Assembly (NCBI GenBank): GCA_947253735.1
Contig: CAMYAU010000014.1
Location: forward strand, 1 to 19,793
DNA length: 19,793 nucleotides
Origin: an uncultured Varibaculum sp.
GTDB taxonomy: Bacteria > Actinomycetota > Actinomycetes > Actinomycetales > Actinomycetaceae
Reading direction: 5' to 3'
Shown: positions 6,583 to 13,851 of the stretch, in pieces
Position numbering within the stretch: the stretch's first letter is position 1
Layout: the number at the start of each line of letters is the position of its first letter
Made by a program: the position numbers and the translations under genes
The notes under the pieces: generated by a model
Database searches by the model: none
What the model was told of the DNA's origin: nothing
Seen by the model: only the letters and a program-made list of their open reading frames with translations

Positions 6583-8082
6583 TTACAGGCGAGAATATAC
6601 CGGAGTAATCTGGGCGGTGCGCGCATTGGAAAGTCGATCGCTGCGGCGTCCGTCAGCTAGTTGGCCTTGCGCATAATTACCTAGGCAGTACATATTATTC
6701 TGTTTATCGAGCATGCAGGTAAAAGTGTTACCCATGATCAGGGTGGAGCGATCATTTGCCCCTAAGCGGGCATCTAAACCGCTGACAGTCGGAGCAGCCC
6801 CAATAGTTTGGGTGTTACTGGCGGCAAACCGTTTAGTTAAAGCAATAGCCGGCCCCAATTGTCCGAAGTCATTGCGACCCCAACAGTAGGTGTTACCAGC
6901 GGAGGCTACCGCGCATCCTCCGTAATATCCCAAGTAAACCTGGCTGACTTGCGGAAGGGAACTCACTAGTTCAGGTTGTTGCATCTGTCCACTGGTTGAC
7001 ATATTTCCCGGTTTGCCTGCCTGACCATCGGTATTGATACCCCAACAATAGAGCCGCTGGTTCTCAGAGATCGCGCAACTGCGATCTCCGGCGGCCCGCA
7101 AAGAAACAAACTTCATATTCGAAACCGGTGCCGGACGCAATTGGTAGTCGACCGCCAATCGGTTATTCCAGTCATCCCAGCCAGCTTTTACTCCCCAGCA
7201 ATAAACGATGCCGTCTTGCCTCAGCGCGCAGGTGTGGTCATTGCCGGTGGCGACCTCTTTAACATCTGTCATTACCGCAACTGGTTTTAATTGGTTCCCA
7301 ATGTTGGTGCTGTTGCCGACTTGGGCCATTTCATTGGCCCCCCAGCAACTAAGTACCCCAGAGTTGGAAAGGGCGCAGGCATGGCGTCCTCCGGCAGCAA
7401 TTTGGGCGGTATCAGCGGGAAGAGCAGCTATTCTTAGAGGATTAAAAGATCCTGAAAGTTGGTTGCGGGATTTAACCTGCCCCAATTGCCCGAAGGAATT
7501 ATCACCCCAGCAATAAACAAACTTGTCGGTACCCAGGCCGCAAGCGTATTCCCGGCCGGTAGATATTTGCGTGAATTTCACCGGTTGATTGGCTATTGTC
7601 TGCGGTAATATTGCAGGTTGCCGGGTTATAGGAACCCCCAGCTGACCGGAATCATTAACCCCCCAGCAACGGGCGGTACCATCGGTGCGCAGACCGCAAG
7701 CGAAGGATCCGGAAGCAGAGGCGCGTCGTAAGTCCTGAGCTACTCCCACCGGTTGCACCGTATCTGAGGGCGAAGTCATCTGGTTGAAAGTCGGAACCGG
7801 AGAAGGTCCAGGTTGGACTGGGCGTAAAGAAAGGATAATGCGCGGGCCGTTAAAGGTTGGAGTAGGAGAGGGGCCGGGCATTACCGGATCATAATCCGAG
7901 GTAGGAGTAGTGGTGGTAGGCTGCGGGTTCGCCGGGGTTAGCGTGATCTGGTAGGTGGGCTTTACCGCCCCTGCAATGGAGGTTGTTGGGGCAATAACCA
8001 ATGTTCCTAGGGCTAGGAATACCGCTACCACGGCCAACGCTACCTGCAAACCAATGCGACGTTTAGACGCAGTATCACGCAA
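6583..8082 (-). CDS. Secreted or membrane-anchored RCC1-repeat beta-propeller protein
   Basis: 499 residues using TTG at 8082. The frame also opens at GTG 8091, but that GTG lies inside GGAGGTGACC, a near-perfect Shine-Dalgarno spaced properly for TTG 8082, so I prefer the shorter form. A basic N-terminus and hydrophobic helix (about 11-31) form a signal anchor; a Pro/Thr-rich stalk follows (about 45-105) with two copies of PGPSPxPTFN. From about 120 come seven RCC1-like repeats, each with C-x9-C followed by W-G or L-G (pairs at 129/139, 181/191, 236/246, 285/295, 336/346, 390/400, 456/466) and, in most, a GQLG-like turn. The regular cysteines suggest one disulfide per blade in an extracytoplasmic seven-bladed propeller. 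Ligand unknown; such proteins are usually read as surface binding proteins. It is followed 9 nt later by the GtrA-like gene. Confidence 0.85.
   Translation of the reverse strand: MRDTASKRRIGLQVALAVVAVFLALGTLVIAPTTSIAGAVKPTYQITLTPANPQPTTTTPTSDYDPVMPGPSPTPTFNGPRIILSLRPVQPGPSPVPTFNQMTSPSDTVQPVGVAQDLRRASASGSFACGLRTDGTARCWGVNDSGQLGVPITRQPAILPQTIANQPVKFTQISTGREYACGLGTDKFVYCWGDNSFGQLGQVKSRNQLSGSFNPLRIAALPADTAQIAAGGRHACALSNSGVLSCWGANEMAQVGNSTNIGNQLKPVAVMTDVKEVATGNDHTCALRQDGIVYCWGVKAGWDDWNNRLAVDYQLRPAPVSNMKFVSLRAAGDRSCAISENQRLYCWGINTDGQAGKPGNMSTSGQMQQPELVSSLPQVSQVYLGYYGGCAVASAGNTYCWGRNDFGQLGPAIALTKRFAASNTQTIGAAPTVSGLDARLGANDRSTLIMGNTFTCMLDKQNNMYCLGNYAQGQLADGRRSDRLSNARTAQITPVYSRL
7783..7878 (-). repeat. 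Duplicated Pro-rich stalk motif in the RCC1 protein
   Basis: Two coding copies of PGPSP(T/V)PTFN at 7849-7878 and 7783-7812, twelve residues apart, at the end of the stalk between membrane anchor and propeller. This looks like a small internal duplication that could vary in number among strains. Confidence 0.6.
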
Positions 8083-8133
8083 CTCGGTCACCTCCCGTCC
8101 AACCTCGGGATCTATTTGAAGACTCCTTAGCTC

Positions 8134-8162
8134 ATTCTAACCTATTTTTAACAAACTTTGAA
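8134..8162 (-). promoter_or_regulatory. Promoter of the RCC1-gtrA unit
   Basis: On the - strand, TTCAAA (8157-8162), 17 nt, then TAGAAT (8134-8139), 4/6 and 5/6 matches to sigma70 consensus. It lies about 50 nt before the RCC1 start, leaving a leader that contains the strong Shine-Dalgarno. Confidence 0.5.
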
Positions 8163-8240
8163 GTCAGAAGCTTAGGTAAAACCGTGCCAATTTTTCGACG
8201 AAGAGGCTTATAGGCCTGTTATCGGGTAAGCCTTCTGAGG

Positions 8241-8246
8241 TATTCT
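8241..8246 (+). promoter_or_regulatory. -10 element of galE, probably giving a leaderless mRNA
   Basis: TATTCT lies exactly 6 nt before the galE ATG (8253), so transcription would begin at or next to the start codon. No Shine-Dalgarno is present at a usual distance (nearest GAGG is 12 nt away). The -35 region is weak. Confidence 0.5.
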
Positions 8247-8252
8247 ATTCGC

Positions 8253-9242
8253 ATGAGTATTTTAGTGGTAGGTGGTGCCGGTTATATCGGTGCTCACGTG
8301 GTCAGACTTCTCGCTCAACGCGGTGAAAAAGTAGTAGTCATTGATGACTTATCCTACGGGACTGTGGACCGGATCGGCGACGCGAAACTGGTACAGCTGG
8401 ATGTGGCTGCCGCCGGAGCGCGAAAGAAGATCTTCCAAACTCTCATTGATGAGGATGTAACCGCAGTTATTCACTTTGCGGCGCGCAAGCAGGTGGGGGA
8501 GTCGGTTGAAAAACCCATGTGGTACTACCAGCAAAATGTCGGAGGGCTAGCCAATGTTATGTCCGCTATGCGTGACGCGGGTACCCGGCAAATGATTTTC
8601 TCCTCCTCGGCAGCAGTATACGGTCAACCTGACGTTCCGGTGGTTCCTGAAGAATTGGGGGGGAAGCCTATTAACCCCTATGGGGAAACCAAGCTGATTG
8701 GCGAATGGATGATGGCCGATTGTGAACGCGCATGGGGTCTGCGCTGGATAGGACTACGCTACTTCAATGTAGCAGGCGCCGGTTGGGACGAACTGGGTGA
8801 TCCCGCTCGCCTCAACCTGATTCCTATGGTGTTGGAACGTTTAGCCAAGGGGCAAAATCCCAAGATTTTCGGGACTGATTACGATACTCCGGATGGGACC
8901 TGCATCCGTGATTATATACATGTTCGGGATTTAGCTGACGCTCACCTGCATGCCCTAGATTATGTGGCCTCCGGACAGGAAATGGAACACCATGTGTTCA
9001 ATGTAGGTACTGGGCAGGGAACTTCAGTACGCGAAATCATCGAGGGTATTCGCGAAGTAACCGGGATTGATTTCAATGTGGATGAAGATCCACGTCGTCC
9101 CGGGGATCCCGCCCAGTTGATCGGGGACACCACCAGGATTCGGGTGGATCTGGATTGGAAAGCTGAAAACGGGATCAAAGAAATCCTGGAGTCCGCGTGG
9201 AGCGCCTGGCAAGCAGGTCCAGATCGGATTCCCGGCGTTTAA
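8253..9242 (+). CDS. galE: UDP-glucose 4-epimerase
   Basis: 329 residues; interconverts UDP-glucose and UDP-galactose with bound NAD+, in galactose use and supply of UDP-galactose for surface glycans. Short-chain dehydrogenase features are clear: GGAGYIG 7-13, SSSAAVYG 117-124 (catalytic Ser near 118), Y143-x3-K147 in NPYGETK, the FNVAGA segment 171-176, the substrate-loop motif DTPDGTCIRDYIHVRDLADA 211-230 and RRPGDPAQL 281-289. Length is normal for bacterial GalE. ATG 8253 is the only plausible start, with the Rossmann motif right after it. Transcribed alone, divergent from the RCC1-gtrA unit and ended by the hairpin at 9268-9311. A related epimerase using N-acetylated sugars cannot be excluded from sequence alone. 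Confidence 0.94.
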   Translation: MSILVVGGAGYIGAHVVRLLAQRGEKVVVIDDLSYGTVDRIGDAKLVQLDVAAAGARKKIFQTLIDEDVTAVIHFAARKQVGESVEKPMWYYQQNVGGLANVMSAMRDAGTRQMIFSSSAAVYGQPDVPVVPEELGGKPINPYGETKLIGEWMMADCERAWGLRWIGLRYFNVAGAGWDELGDPARLNLIPMVLERLAKGQNPKIFGTDYDTPDGTCIRDYIHVRDLADAHLHALDYVASGQEMEHHVFNVGTGQGTSVREIIEGIREVTGIDFNVDEDPRRPGDPAQLIGDTTRIRVDLDWKAENGIKEILESAWSAWQAGPDRIPGV

Positions 9243-9267
9243 ACAGCTATTGAGCGTTTAGTTCTCC

Positions 9268-9311
9268 TAGGCCCAGCATAGTTTTCGAAAGACCAAACTT
9301 TGCTGGGCCTA
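9268..9311. terminator. Long hairpin between convergent galE and the LCP operon
   Basis: TAGGCCCAGCA (9268-9278) pairs with TGCTGGGCCTA (9301-9311), and after one T-T mismatch AGTTT (9280-9284) pairs with AAACT (9295-9299), leaving a 10-nt loop. It sits between converging genes. There is no strong U-tract on either side, so its efficiency is uncertain. Confidence 0.65.
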
Positions 9312-9374
9312 CCTAAAAATCCGGCCATTCGCCCTCTGGAAATACCTATCGTGTTTTGCTGCGTATGCAAAATA

Positions 9375-10763
9375 CTACTGGAACTGGTGGTACTGGCCCG
9401 GCTGCAAGGTACCGTTTTGGAAAGCTGACCAGAAACTGGGGGTCTTTTGCCCATCTAAGAGCACCATAGCTCCGTGTCCTCCGCGGTAATAGGCCATTTT
9501 GGCGATGGGCGGAACTCCGGTGAGATTATTGCTACTGGCATTGCGGTAGGCAAAGAGCATTTTCCCCAGTGCCCAGGCACCTGAATCAGAATCACAAGTG
9601 AGATTGGTTGCTCCCGAGTTTGCCAGGTCGCGCTGTTTGAAGGGATTGAGGAAGGTTGAGGGGGTAATGAGGGTCTGCGACAGTTTAGAAACCACTTGGC
9701 GTTGCCGCTGCGCTCTCCCGATATCCCCTCGAGGATCTTGATGTCGCATTCGCGAAAAAGCCAAGGCAGTTGCCCCATCGGCTTGGTGGCAGCCCTTTTT
9801 CCATTTCAAAGCAGAATCGGCATCGTCGACATCATAGTCGAGGCAGAGTTCAACTCCACCTGCGGCATCGACCAGCTGGGTCACCGCGCCCATAGTTACT
9901 TCCACATAGTGATCTACTTTAACGCCGCTCAATCCCTCCACGGTTCTCACCAGGAGCTTGGGGCCGCCTAAAGCGTAGGCTGCATTGATTTTATTGAGGC
10001 CGTGTTCCGGAATATCGACTGCGGTGTCGCGCGGTAGGGATACCAGTTCGGCAACCCCGTTAACCTTGCGCAGCAACATGATGCTATCGGCGCGCGCACC
10101 CTGCACCCAAGGTTGCTTAATGCCCCCATCGCTTCCGTCGGAACGCTGATCAGAACCGGCTATCAGCCAAGTTTCCCCCTCGCCAGCAGGGAAAGTTGAA
10201 AGGGCGTCGACTCGGTTTAACTGGGAATCTACCAGATACCACAAGTAAAGCGGCCAAGCGATAACAAAAATTAAAATCAGGGTGAGGGCGAGTCTAAGGA
10301 GTCGACGTCCGGCCAGATGGGGACGTTTAATCCTAGGAGATCTCGCCGGCGGGATTGGCTCCAGTTTCGGGGCTGCTGTAGACCTTTGGTACGCTGCTAA
10401 GTTTTCAGGTAAACGGTCTGTAGACATGACGCGGGTGCGAGTAGGCACCCCCCGTCCAGCAAAGCGGGAGGTAGTGCGAGGTTGCACCGGAATTTCTTGC
10501 GCCATGGAATCCGGGTTAGTCCTGGTAGTGCCGGGATCCTTCAATCGCCGAGAAATTGCCGGGCGTGACGGATGGGTCGGCACGGAAGAATGAGAGTTCC
10601 CGGTATTTTCCAAGATTTCGCTTCCTGCTGGGTAAACAGGGTTAGCAGAACCTGGAGAGCGATGCCTCATTTGTTGCGGAGCATAGGAGGGAGGCGCTGC
10701 CCTATTGGGCCGCGGACGTTGCCTTGGGGGCGGGAAAGATTCTGGCGGGTTCTGTTGACTCAA
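9375..10763 (-). CDS. LytR-CpsA-Psr (LCP) family glycopolymer ligase, second of pair
   Basis: 462 residues from TTG 10763, chosen because TTAGGAAAG lies about 9 nt upstream; no ATG in this frame fits better. LCP enzymes transfer polyprenyl-pyrophosphate-linked glycopolymers to peptidoglycan outside the membrane. A long Pro/Arg-rich cytoplasmic region (1-150) precedes one membrane helix (about 154-177). The LCP domain (about 195-370) has GSDQR 203-207, RADSIML 224-230, SLPRD 242-246 and the Arg/Asp-rich RMRHQDPRGDIGRAQRQRQ 338-356 that binds the pyrophosphate. Cysteines at 307, 325 and 390 could pair outside the cell. After the domain there is a region to residue 462 without a LytR_C domain. 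It follows the other LCP gene by 36 nt and ends at the 9268-9311 hairpin. Which polymer it attaches is unknown. Confidence 0.9.
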   Translation of the reverse strand: MSQQNPPESFPPPRQRPRPNRAAPPSYAPQQMRHRSPGSANPVYPAGSEILENTGNSHSSVPTHPSRPAISRRLKDPGTTRTNPDSMAQEIPVQPRTTSRFAGRGVPTRTRVMSTDRLPENLAAYQRSTAAPKLEPIPPARSPRIKRPHLAGRRLLRLALTLILIFVIAWPLYLWYLVDSQLNRVDALSTFPAGEGETWLIAGSDQRSDGSDGGIKQPWVQGARADSIMLLRKVNGVAELVSLPRDTAVDIPEHGLNKINAAYALGGPKLLVRTVEGLSGVKVDHYVEVTMGAVTQLVDAAGGVELCLDYDVDDADSALKWKKGCHQADGATALAFSRMRHQDPRGDIGRAQRQRQVVSKLSQTLITPSTFLNPFKQRDLANSGATNLTCDSDSGAWALGKMLFAYRNASSNNLTGVPPIAKMAYYRGGHGAMVLLDGQKTPSFWSAFQNGTLQPGQYHQFQ

Positions 10764-10799
10764 GTTAATTCTTTCCTAACTGTTAACCGTATTGGCGTT

Positions 10800-12128
10800 T
10801 TAGTTTCCTGCTTCGCATTTACGTTGCAGCTCAGCTAGTTCTTCGGGACTCAACTTGGAGTAGAGGGCACCGCTTTGCCGCAGGTCCGCGGAGGGTCTTA
10901 AGTCTTGAGACGCAGACTCAGAAGGTGAAGCACTGCCGCTTTGGGCGTTAGAAGCGGGGGTGCTTTCCTTAGGAGATGATGACGAGGGCGTCTTGGAGTC
11001 CTCGGAAATGGTGTAGACCTTGCCGTTTCCATCGCGGACTTCAGCACCCGCCGGCAGCGGAGTGTTATTGATAAAAGATTCCCAAATAGGCGCGGACTTG
11101 TCTTCGTAAAGTAAAAGCCGATTATGGTCGAAAGGTGCATCGTAGACCGGTAGGGTAACAAAACGCAGATTCTCGGGTTTGAGAGATTGCAGAGACCAGC
11201 CCAAGCCCGCCAGCTTGGAAACTGACGATAAGCCCTCGGAGATGGTCAAAGATCCTAAACCATTACCAACAAATCCGTAGAGCTGATTTAAGGAAGTAAG
11301 AATATTTTTTTGTAAGGCCGCGCGCATCATAATGCCCATCACTGCCTGTTGTCGCTGGATACGTTGGATATCGGATCCGTCTGATCCTTTCACGCCGTGG
11401 CGTACCCGCGCATAGGCTAAAGCCTCTTTGCCGTCGAAATGTTTACAACCGGGCTCTAGTACTAATCCGGAGTTGATTTTGTCGTTTATCGCGGTGGGGA
11501 CGTAAATATTGATTCCCCCGAGAGCATCTATCATTGAGGAAAAGCCATTGAAATCTACCACTATGGATTCATCAATGCGTATCCCCGAGAGTTTTTCTAC
11601 CGTTTTCCAGGTGCACACTACTGCCGCAGCGCGGTCGTTACCGCCGGAACCAATCGAATAGGCCCAGTTAAATTGCGCCCTTTGGGGTCTGGATTTGCTA
11701 CCATCATTGCGCTGACAGGCGGGAATATCAACGATCAGATCGCGAGGAATAGAAACCACGTTTACCTGAGAACGATCCTGAGAAATATGCATAACCATAG
11801 TGGTGTCGGAGCGTTCGGTGGAGTCATCATTGTTGGTTAAAGTCTGGTTACCTTTGCCGGAACGCGAATCAGACCCAATTATCAAAATATTAATGGATCG
11901 CCCATCGTAGGAATCGGGAGGCGTTCGTTTAAGTAAAGAAGAGGTTCCTAGATTGCTGACTCTTCCGGATAGATCCTGGTAAACAAGGAGCGAGGCAGTT
12001 AAAGCAAAGGATGATAAAAATACCAGTGCGCAGGCTAAAGCGCGGCGGATTTTAGGAGGGTACGGCGGATTGTCGGCATGGCGAATGCGTCCAATATAGT
12101 CTTTCGCGCTCTTCTTGTGTGAACTCAC
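10800..12128 (-). CDS. LytR-CpsA-Psr (LCP) family glycopolymer ligase, first of pair
   Basis: 442 residues from GTG 12128. Basic cytoplasmic N-terminus, one membrane helix (about 30-50), then an extracytoplasmic LCP domain: GSDSR 85-89, ERSDTTMV 105-112, SIPRD 126-130, ARVRH 240-244 and DIQRIQRQQ 253-261, all key Asp/Arg positions present. An insert with Cys138 and Cys172 lies between the SIPRD and central parts, and Cys228 follows. The C-terminus is a Ser/Pro-rich linker (about 378-420) ending in a short helix LSPEELAELQRKCEAGN; no LytR_C domain. It lies 51 nt after ung and 36 nt before the second LCP gene. The two LCPs differ strongly outside the core, so they are paralogues rather than a recent duplication. 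The LytR_C function may be supplied by the protein at 12947. Confidence 0.92.
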   Translation of the reverse strand: MSSHKKSAKDYIGRIRHADNPPYPPKIRRALACALVFLSSFALTASLLVYQDLSGRVSNLGTSSLLKRTPPDSYDGRSINILIIGSDSRSGKGNQTLTNNDDSTERSDTTMVMHISQDRSQVNVVSIPRDLIVDIPACQRNDGSKSRPQRAQFNWAYSIGSGGNDRAAAVVCTWKTVEKLSGIRIDESIVVDFNGFSSMIDALGGINIYVPTAINDKINSGLVLEPGCKHFDGKEALAYARVRHGVKGSDGSDIQRIQRQQAVMGIMMRAALQKNILTSLNQLYGFVGNGLGSLTISEGLSSVSKLAGLGWSLQSLKPENLRFVTLPVYDAPFDHNRLLLYEDKSAPIWESFINNTPLPAGAEVRDGNGKVYTISEDSKTPSSSSPKESTPASNAQSGSASPSESASQDLRPSADLRQSGALYSKLSPEELAELQRKCEAGN

Positions 12129-12135
12129 GTGTCCT

Positions 12136-12141
12136 ACTTTA
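12136..12141 (-). promoter_or_regulatory. Possible -10 element of the first LCP gene
   Basis: TAAAGT on the - strand, 7 nt before GTG 12128, like the hexamers before ung, galE and the LytR_C gene. A TAGGA at 12131-12135 could alternatively be a weak ribosome site on a message from ung. Not decisive. Confidence 0.3.
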
Positions 12142-12179
12142 TGCTGTCTGCGCCAAATTATAACGATTTGGATAAGAAA

Positions 12180-12842
12180 TTAGGGAAGTTGCCAGTTTAT
12201 GGGGGTTGCCCCTAGCTGTTGTAGCCACGAGTTGGTGCGTGAAAATGGCCGTGAACCAAAGAAGCCTCGCGAGGCAGACAAAGGCGAGGGGTGGGCAGAT
12301 TCTATGCAAGGAGTTTTCCCCAGAGCGGGGCGTAAAGATTGTGCCTGTCTACCCCATAAAATGGCGACCAGGGGCCGATCTCTGTGTGCCAAGGCAGAAA
12401 TCGCGCAGTCGGTTACCTCTTCCCAACCGCGACCGCGGTGAGAGCCAGCTTCGTTAGGGGAGACGGTGAGTACCCGATTTAGCAGCATTACGCCCTGCTG
12501 TGCCCAGGGGCGCAGATCCCCGCTGCTGGGGAGGGAACAGCCTAGATCTTCGTGTAGCTCTTTGAAAATATTTTGTAGAGACTTAGGGATCGCCACTCCC
12601 GGTTTCACCGAAAATGATAGTCCCATCGCATTTCCGGGAGTTGGATAAGGGTCTTGGCCCACAATTAATACTTTTACCTGGTCAAATGGGTAAGTAAACG
12701 CTCGAAAAATATCTTTGCCAGCAGGAAAATAGTTATTTCCTTCCTCCCGTAGCATTTTGCCCATCTCGCTGATTTTGTCAGCTACCGGTTCCATAGCTGG
12801 TACCCAGGAAGGGTGCATGATTTTTTCCAGGTTGGTGCTCAT
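12180..12842 (-). CDS. ung: Uracil-DNA glycosylase, family 1
   Basis: 220 residues; removes uracil from DNA to start base-excision repair. Motifs are clear: GQDPYPTPG 62-70 with catalytic Asp64 and Tyr66, LSFS 75-78 (base-stacking Phe), LLNRVLTV 120-127 (uracil-recognising Asn), and the minor-groove loop HPSPLS 184-189 with catalytic His184. Length is normal. ATG 12842 is used; there is no Shine-Dalgarno, but TAAAGT lies exactly 6 nt upstream, which suggests a leaderless message. First gene of a - strand unit with two LCP genes, an unrelated function, so the link is probably only transcriptional. Divergent from the LytR_C gene. Confidence 0.96.
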   Translation of the reverse strand: MSTNLEKIMHPSWVPAMEPVADKISEMGKMLREEGNNYFPAGKDIFRAFTYPFDQVKVLIVGQDPYPTPGNAMGLSFSVKPGVAIPKSLQNIFKELHEDLGCSLPSSGDLRPWAQQGVMLLNRVLTVSPNEAGSHRGRGWEEVTDCAISALAHRDRPLVAILWGRQAQSLRPALGKTPCIESAHPSPLSASRGFFGSRPFSRTNSWLQQLGATPINWQLP

Positions 12843-12848
12843 GTTGTT

Positions 12849-12854
12849 ACTTTA
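12849..12854 (-). promoter_or_regulatory. -10 element of ung, probably leaderless
   Basis: TAAAGT on the - strand, separated from the ung ATG by 6 nt (AACAAC). Fits the TANNNT form used by actinobacterial leaderless promoters. No convincing -35. Confidence 0.45.
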
Positions 12855-12934
12855 CCCTGAGGTCGGCCAGAAACCACGATGAGCAAATGGGCGTTCTCGG
12901 CGTGGCAGGAATGCGAGTGGTATCTAGATGCGGT

Positions 12935-12940
12935 TAGTGT
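12935..12940 (+). promoter_or_regulatory. -10 element of the LytR_C gene, probably leaderless
   Basis: TAGTGT followed by GGGCAT (6 nt) and the GTG start at 12947. No Shine-Dalgarno and no clear -35. Same geometry as galE and ung. Confidence 0.4.
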
Positions 12941-12946
12941 GGGCAT

Positions 12947-13561
12947 GTGAGCAAACAAGAGTTTCCGCCAGATGAATTCGACGCGATGGGAGAAGAAGGT
13001 CCCTCGGGGGCTCATCGCCGTCCTATTAGGCGGTGGCAAACCCTGCTACCAATTTTGATTGTATTGGTTTTAGGGCCGGCTTTGGCCTGGGGCGGGGTAG
13101 CGCTCATGAAGTCCACTGGCAAAATTGACGAGGTTAAGTCAACTGCCACTCCCAGTGCTACTGCTACTACTAGTGATAGTGTCACTATCCCCAGTACTCA
13201 ACCGACGAAGATTAATAAACCTGAAGATTCTACCTCGCCGGATGAAGGAAAGAGTTCTCAATCGAGTGTGGCATCTGCCGAGAAAGCCAATGTGCGGGTA
13301 CGGGTGCTTAATACTTCTAAGCGTTCGGGTTGGGCGAAAGAGGTAGCAGACGACTTGCAGTCTGAAGGCTTTATTAATCCGGTGGCCACCAATTCTCAAG
13401 CTCGGGGTTTAAGTGGTTCCACGGTGCTTTACCGGGGGGCAAAGTTCAAGGCGGCTGCCGAGGAAGTAGCTAAAGTTGCGGGTGTTTCTCGGGTTGAAAA
13501 TGCCGAAGGCGGTCAGTATCAAATCGGAGATACTGATATCGCCATTTACCTGGTTAAATAA
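12947..13561 (+). CDS. Solo LytR_C-domain membrane protein (VirR-like)
   Basis: 204 residues from GTG 12947. An overlapping ATG at 12945 is in another frame. Acidic/basic cytoplasmic N-terminus, one membrane helix (about 31-53), a Ser/Thr/Pro-rich linker (about 60-110), then a LytR_C domain (about 113-203): VRVRVLNTSKRSGWAKEVAD at the start, a STVLYRG strand in the middle, and DIAIYLVK at the end. It has no LCP catalytic domain. Mycobacterium tuberculosis Rv0431 (VirR) has this architecture, lies a few genes from groEL2, and is reported to work with an LCP protein; here the gene is divergent from an ung-LCP-LCP unit and directly upstream of groEL. A structural or regulatory role in cell-wall glycopolymer attachment is inferred. 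Ends at the hairpin 13577-13599. Confidence 0.83.
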   Translation: MSKQEFPPDEFDAMGEEGPSGAHRRPIRRWQTLLPILIVLVLGPALAWGGVALMKSTGKIDEVKSTATPSATATTSDSVTIPSTQPTKINKPEDSTSPDEGKSSQSSVASAEKANVRVRVLNTSKRSGWAKEVADDLQSEGFINPVATNSQARGLSGSTVLYRGAKFKAAAEEVAKVAGVSRVENAEGGQYQIGDTDIAIYLVK

Positions 13562-13576
13562 CGGGGTAAATAGTGA

Positions 13577-13599
13577 CTCCTCGCAGATTTTGCGAGGAG
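13577..13599 (+). terminator. Terminator of the LytR_C gene
   Basis: CTCCTCGCA (13577-13585) pairs perfectly with TGCGAGGAG (13591-13599) around GATTT. It begins 15 nt after the stop codon and precedes the groEL regulatory region. The only T-run (13617-13622) is 17 nt further on, so termination may be partial. Confidence 0.6.
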
Positions 13600-13671
13600 G
13601 AGACGCTTAGTAGCCTGTTTTTCGCGGGTATGTTCTCTGTCAGGATATTTTGTACCTGTAAAGGGTAATAG

Positions 13672-13698
13672 TTTGCACTTGGAGTAGGAGAGTGCCAA
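13672..13698 (+). promoter_or_regulatory. Upstream CIRCE element (degenerate), HrcA operator
   Basis: TTTGCACTT, exactly 9 nt, GAGTGCCAA. Against the CIRCE consensus TTAGCACTC-N9-GAGTGCTAA this matches 15 of 18 arm positions. It lies 8 nt upstream of a second, better copy. HrcA would repress groEL here at normal temperature. Confidence 0.65.
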
Positions 13699-13706
13699 AA
13701 TCATAT

Positions 13707-13733
13707 TTAGCACTCGAACCTAGAGAGTGATAA
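13707..13733 (+). promoter_or_regulatory. CIRCE element, HrcA operator of groEL
   Basis: TTAGCACTC, 9 nt, GAGTGATAA: 17 of 18 arm positions match the CIRCE consensus. It begins 164 nt before the groEL ATG. The promoter itself is unclear; TTGGAG-17-CATATT (13679-13707) would overlap both operators, but the -35 is poor. The rest of the 309-nt gap (13734-13870) is a G/C-rich leader with a hairpin near the ribosome site. Confidence 0.9.
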
Positions 13734-13830
13734 AAACTAGGCTTTTGATGAGGGGGCGTTGTTCCGAGACAGGATCGGCGCGGCGTCCTCGTCCGTCGCG
13801 GGCATCAAGGCTGAGTCAAAGATCTAACCG

Positions 13831-13851
13831 CGCGATGCGAATTGCGTCGCG
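13831..13851 (+). promoter_or_regulatory. Leader hairpin next to the groEL ribosome-binding site
   Basis: CGCGATGC (13831-13838) pairs with GCGTCGCG (13844-13851), 8 bp with one T-G wobble and a GAATT loop. The Shine-Dalgarno GGAGGG (13854-13859) starts 3 nt after the stem, so the fold could affect ribosome access. A heat-sensing role is speculation. Confidence 0.4.

Noticed and set aside
12199..12457. Two overlapping + strand frames antisense to ung.
   Set aside because: They are complements of the conserved ung motifs and resemble no protein.
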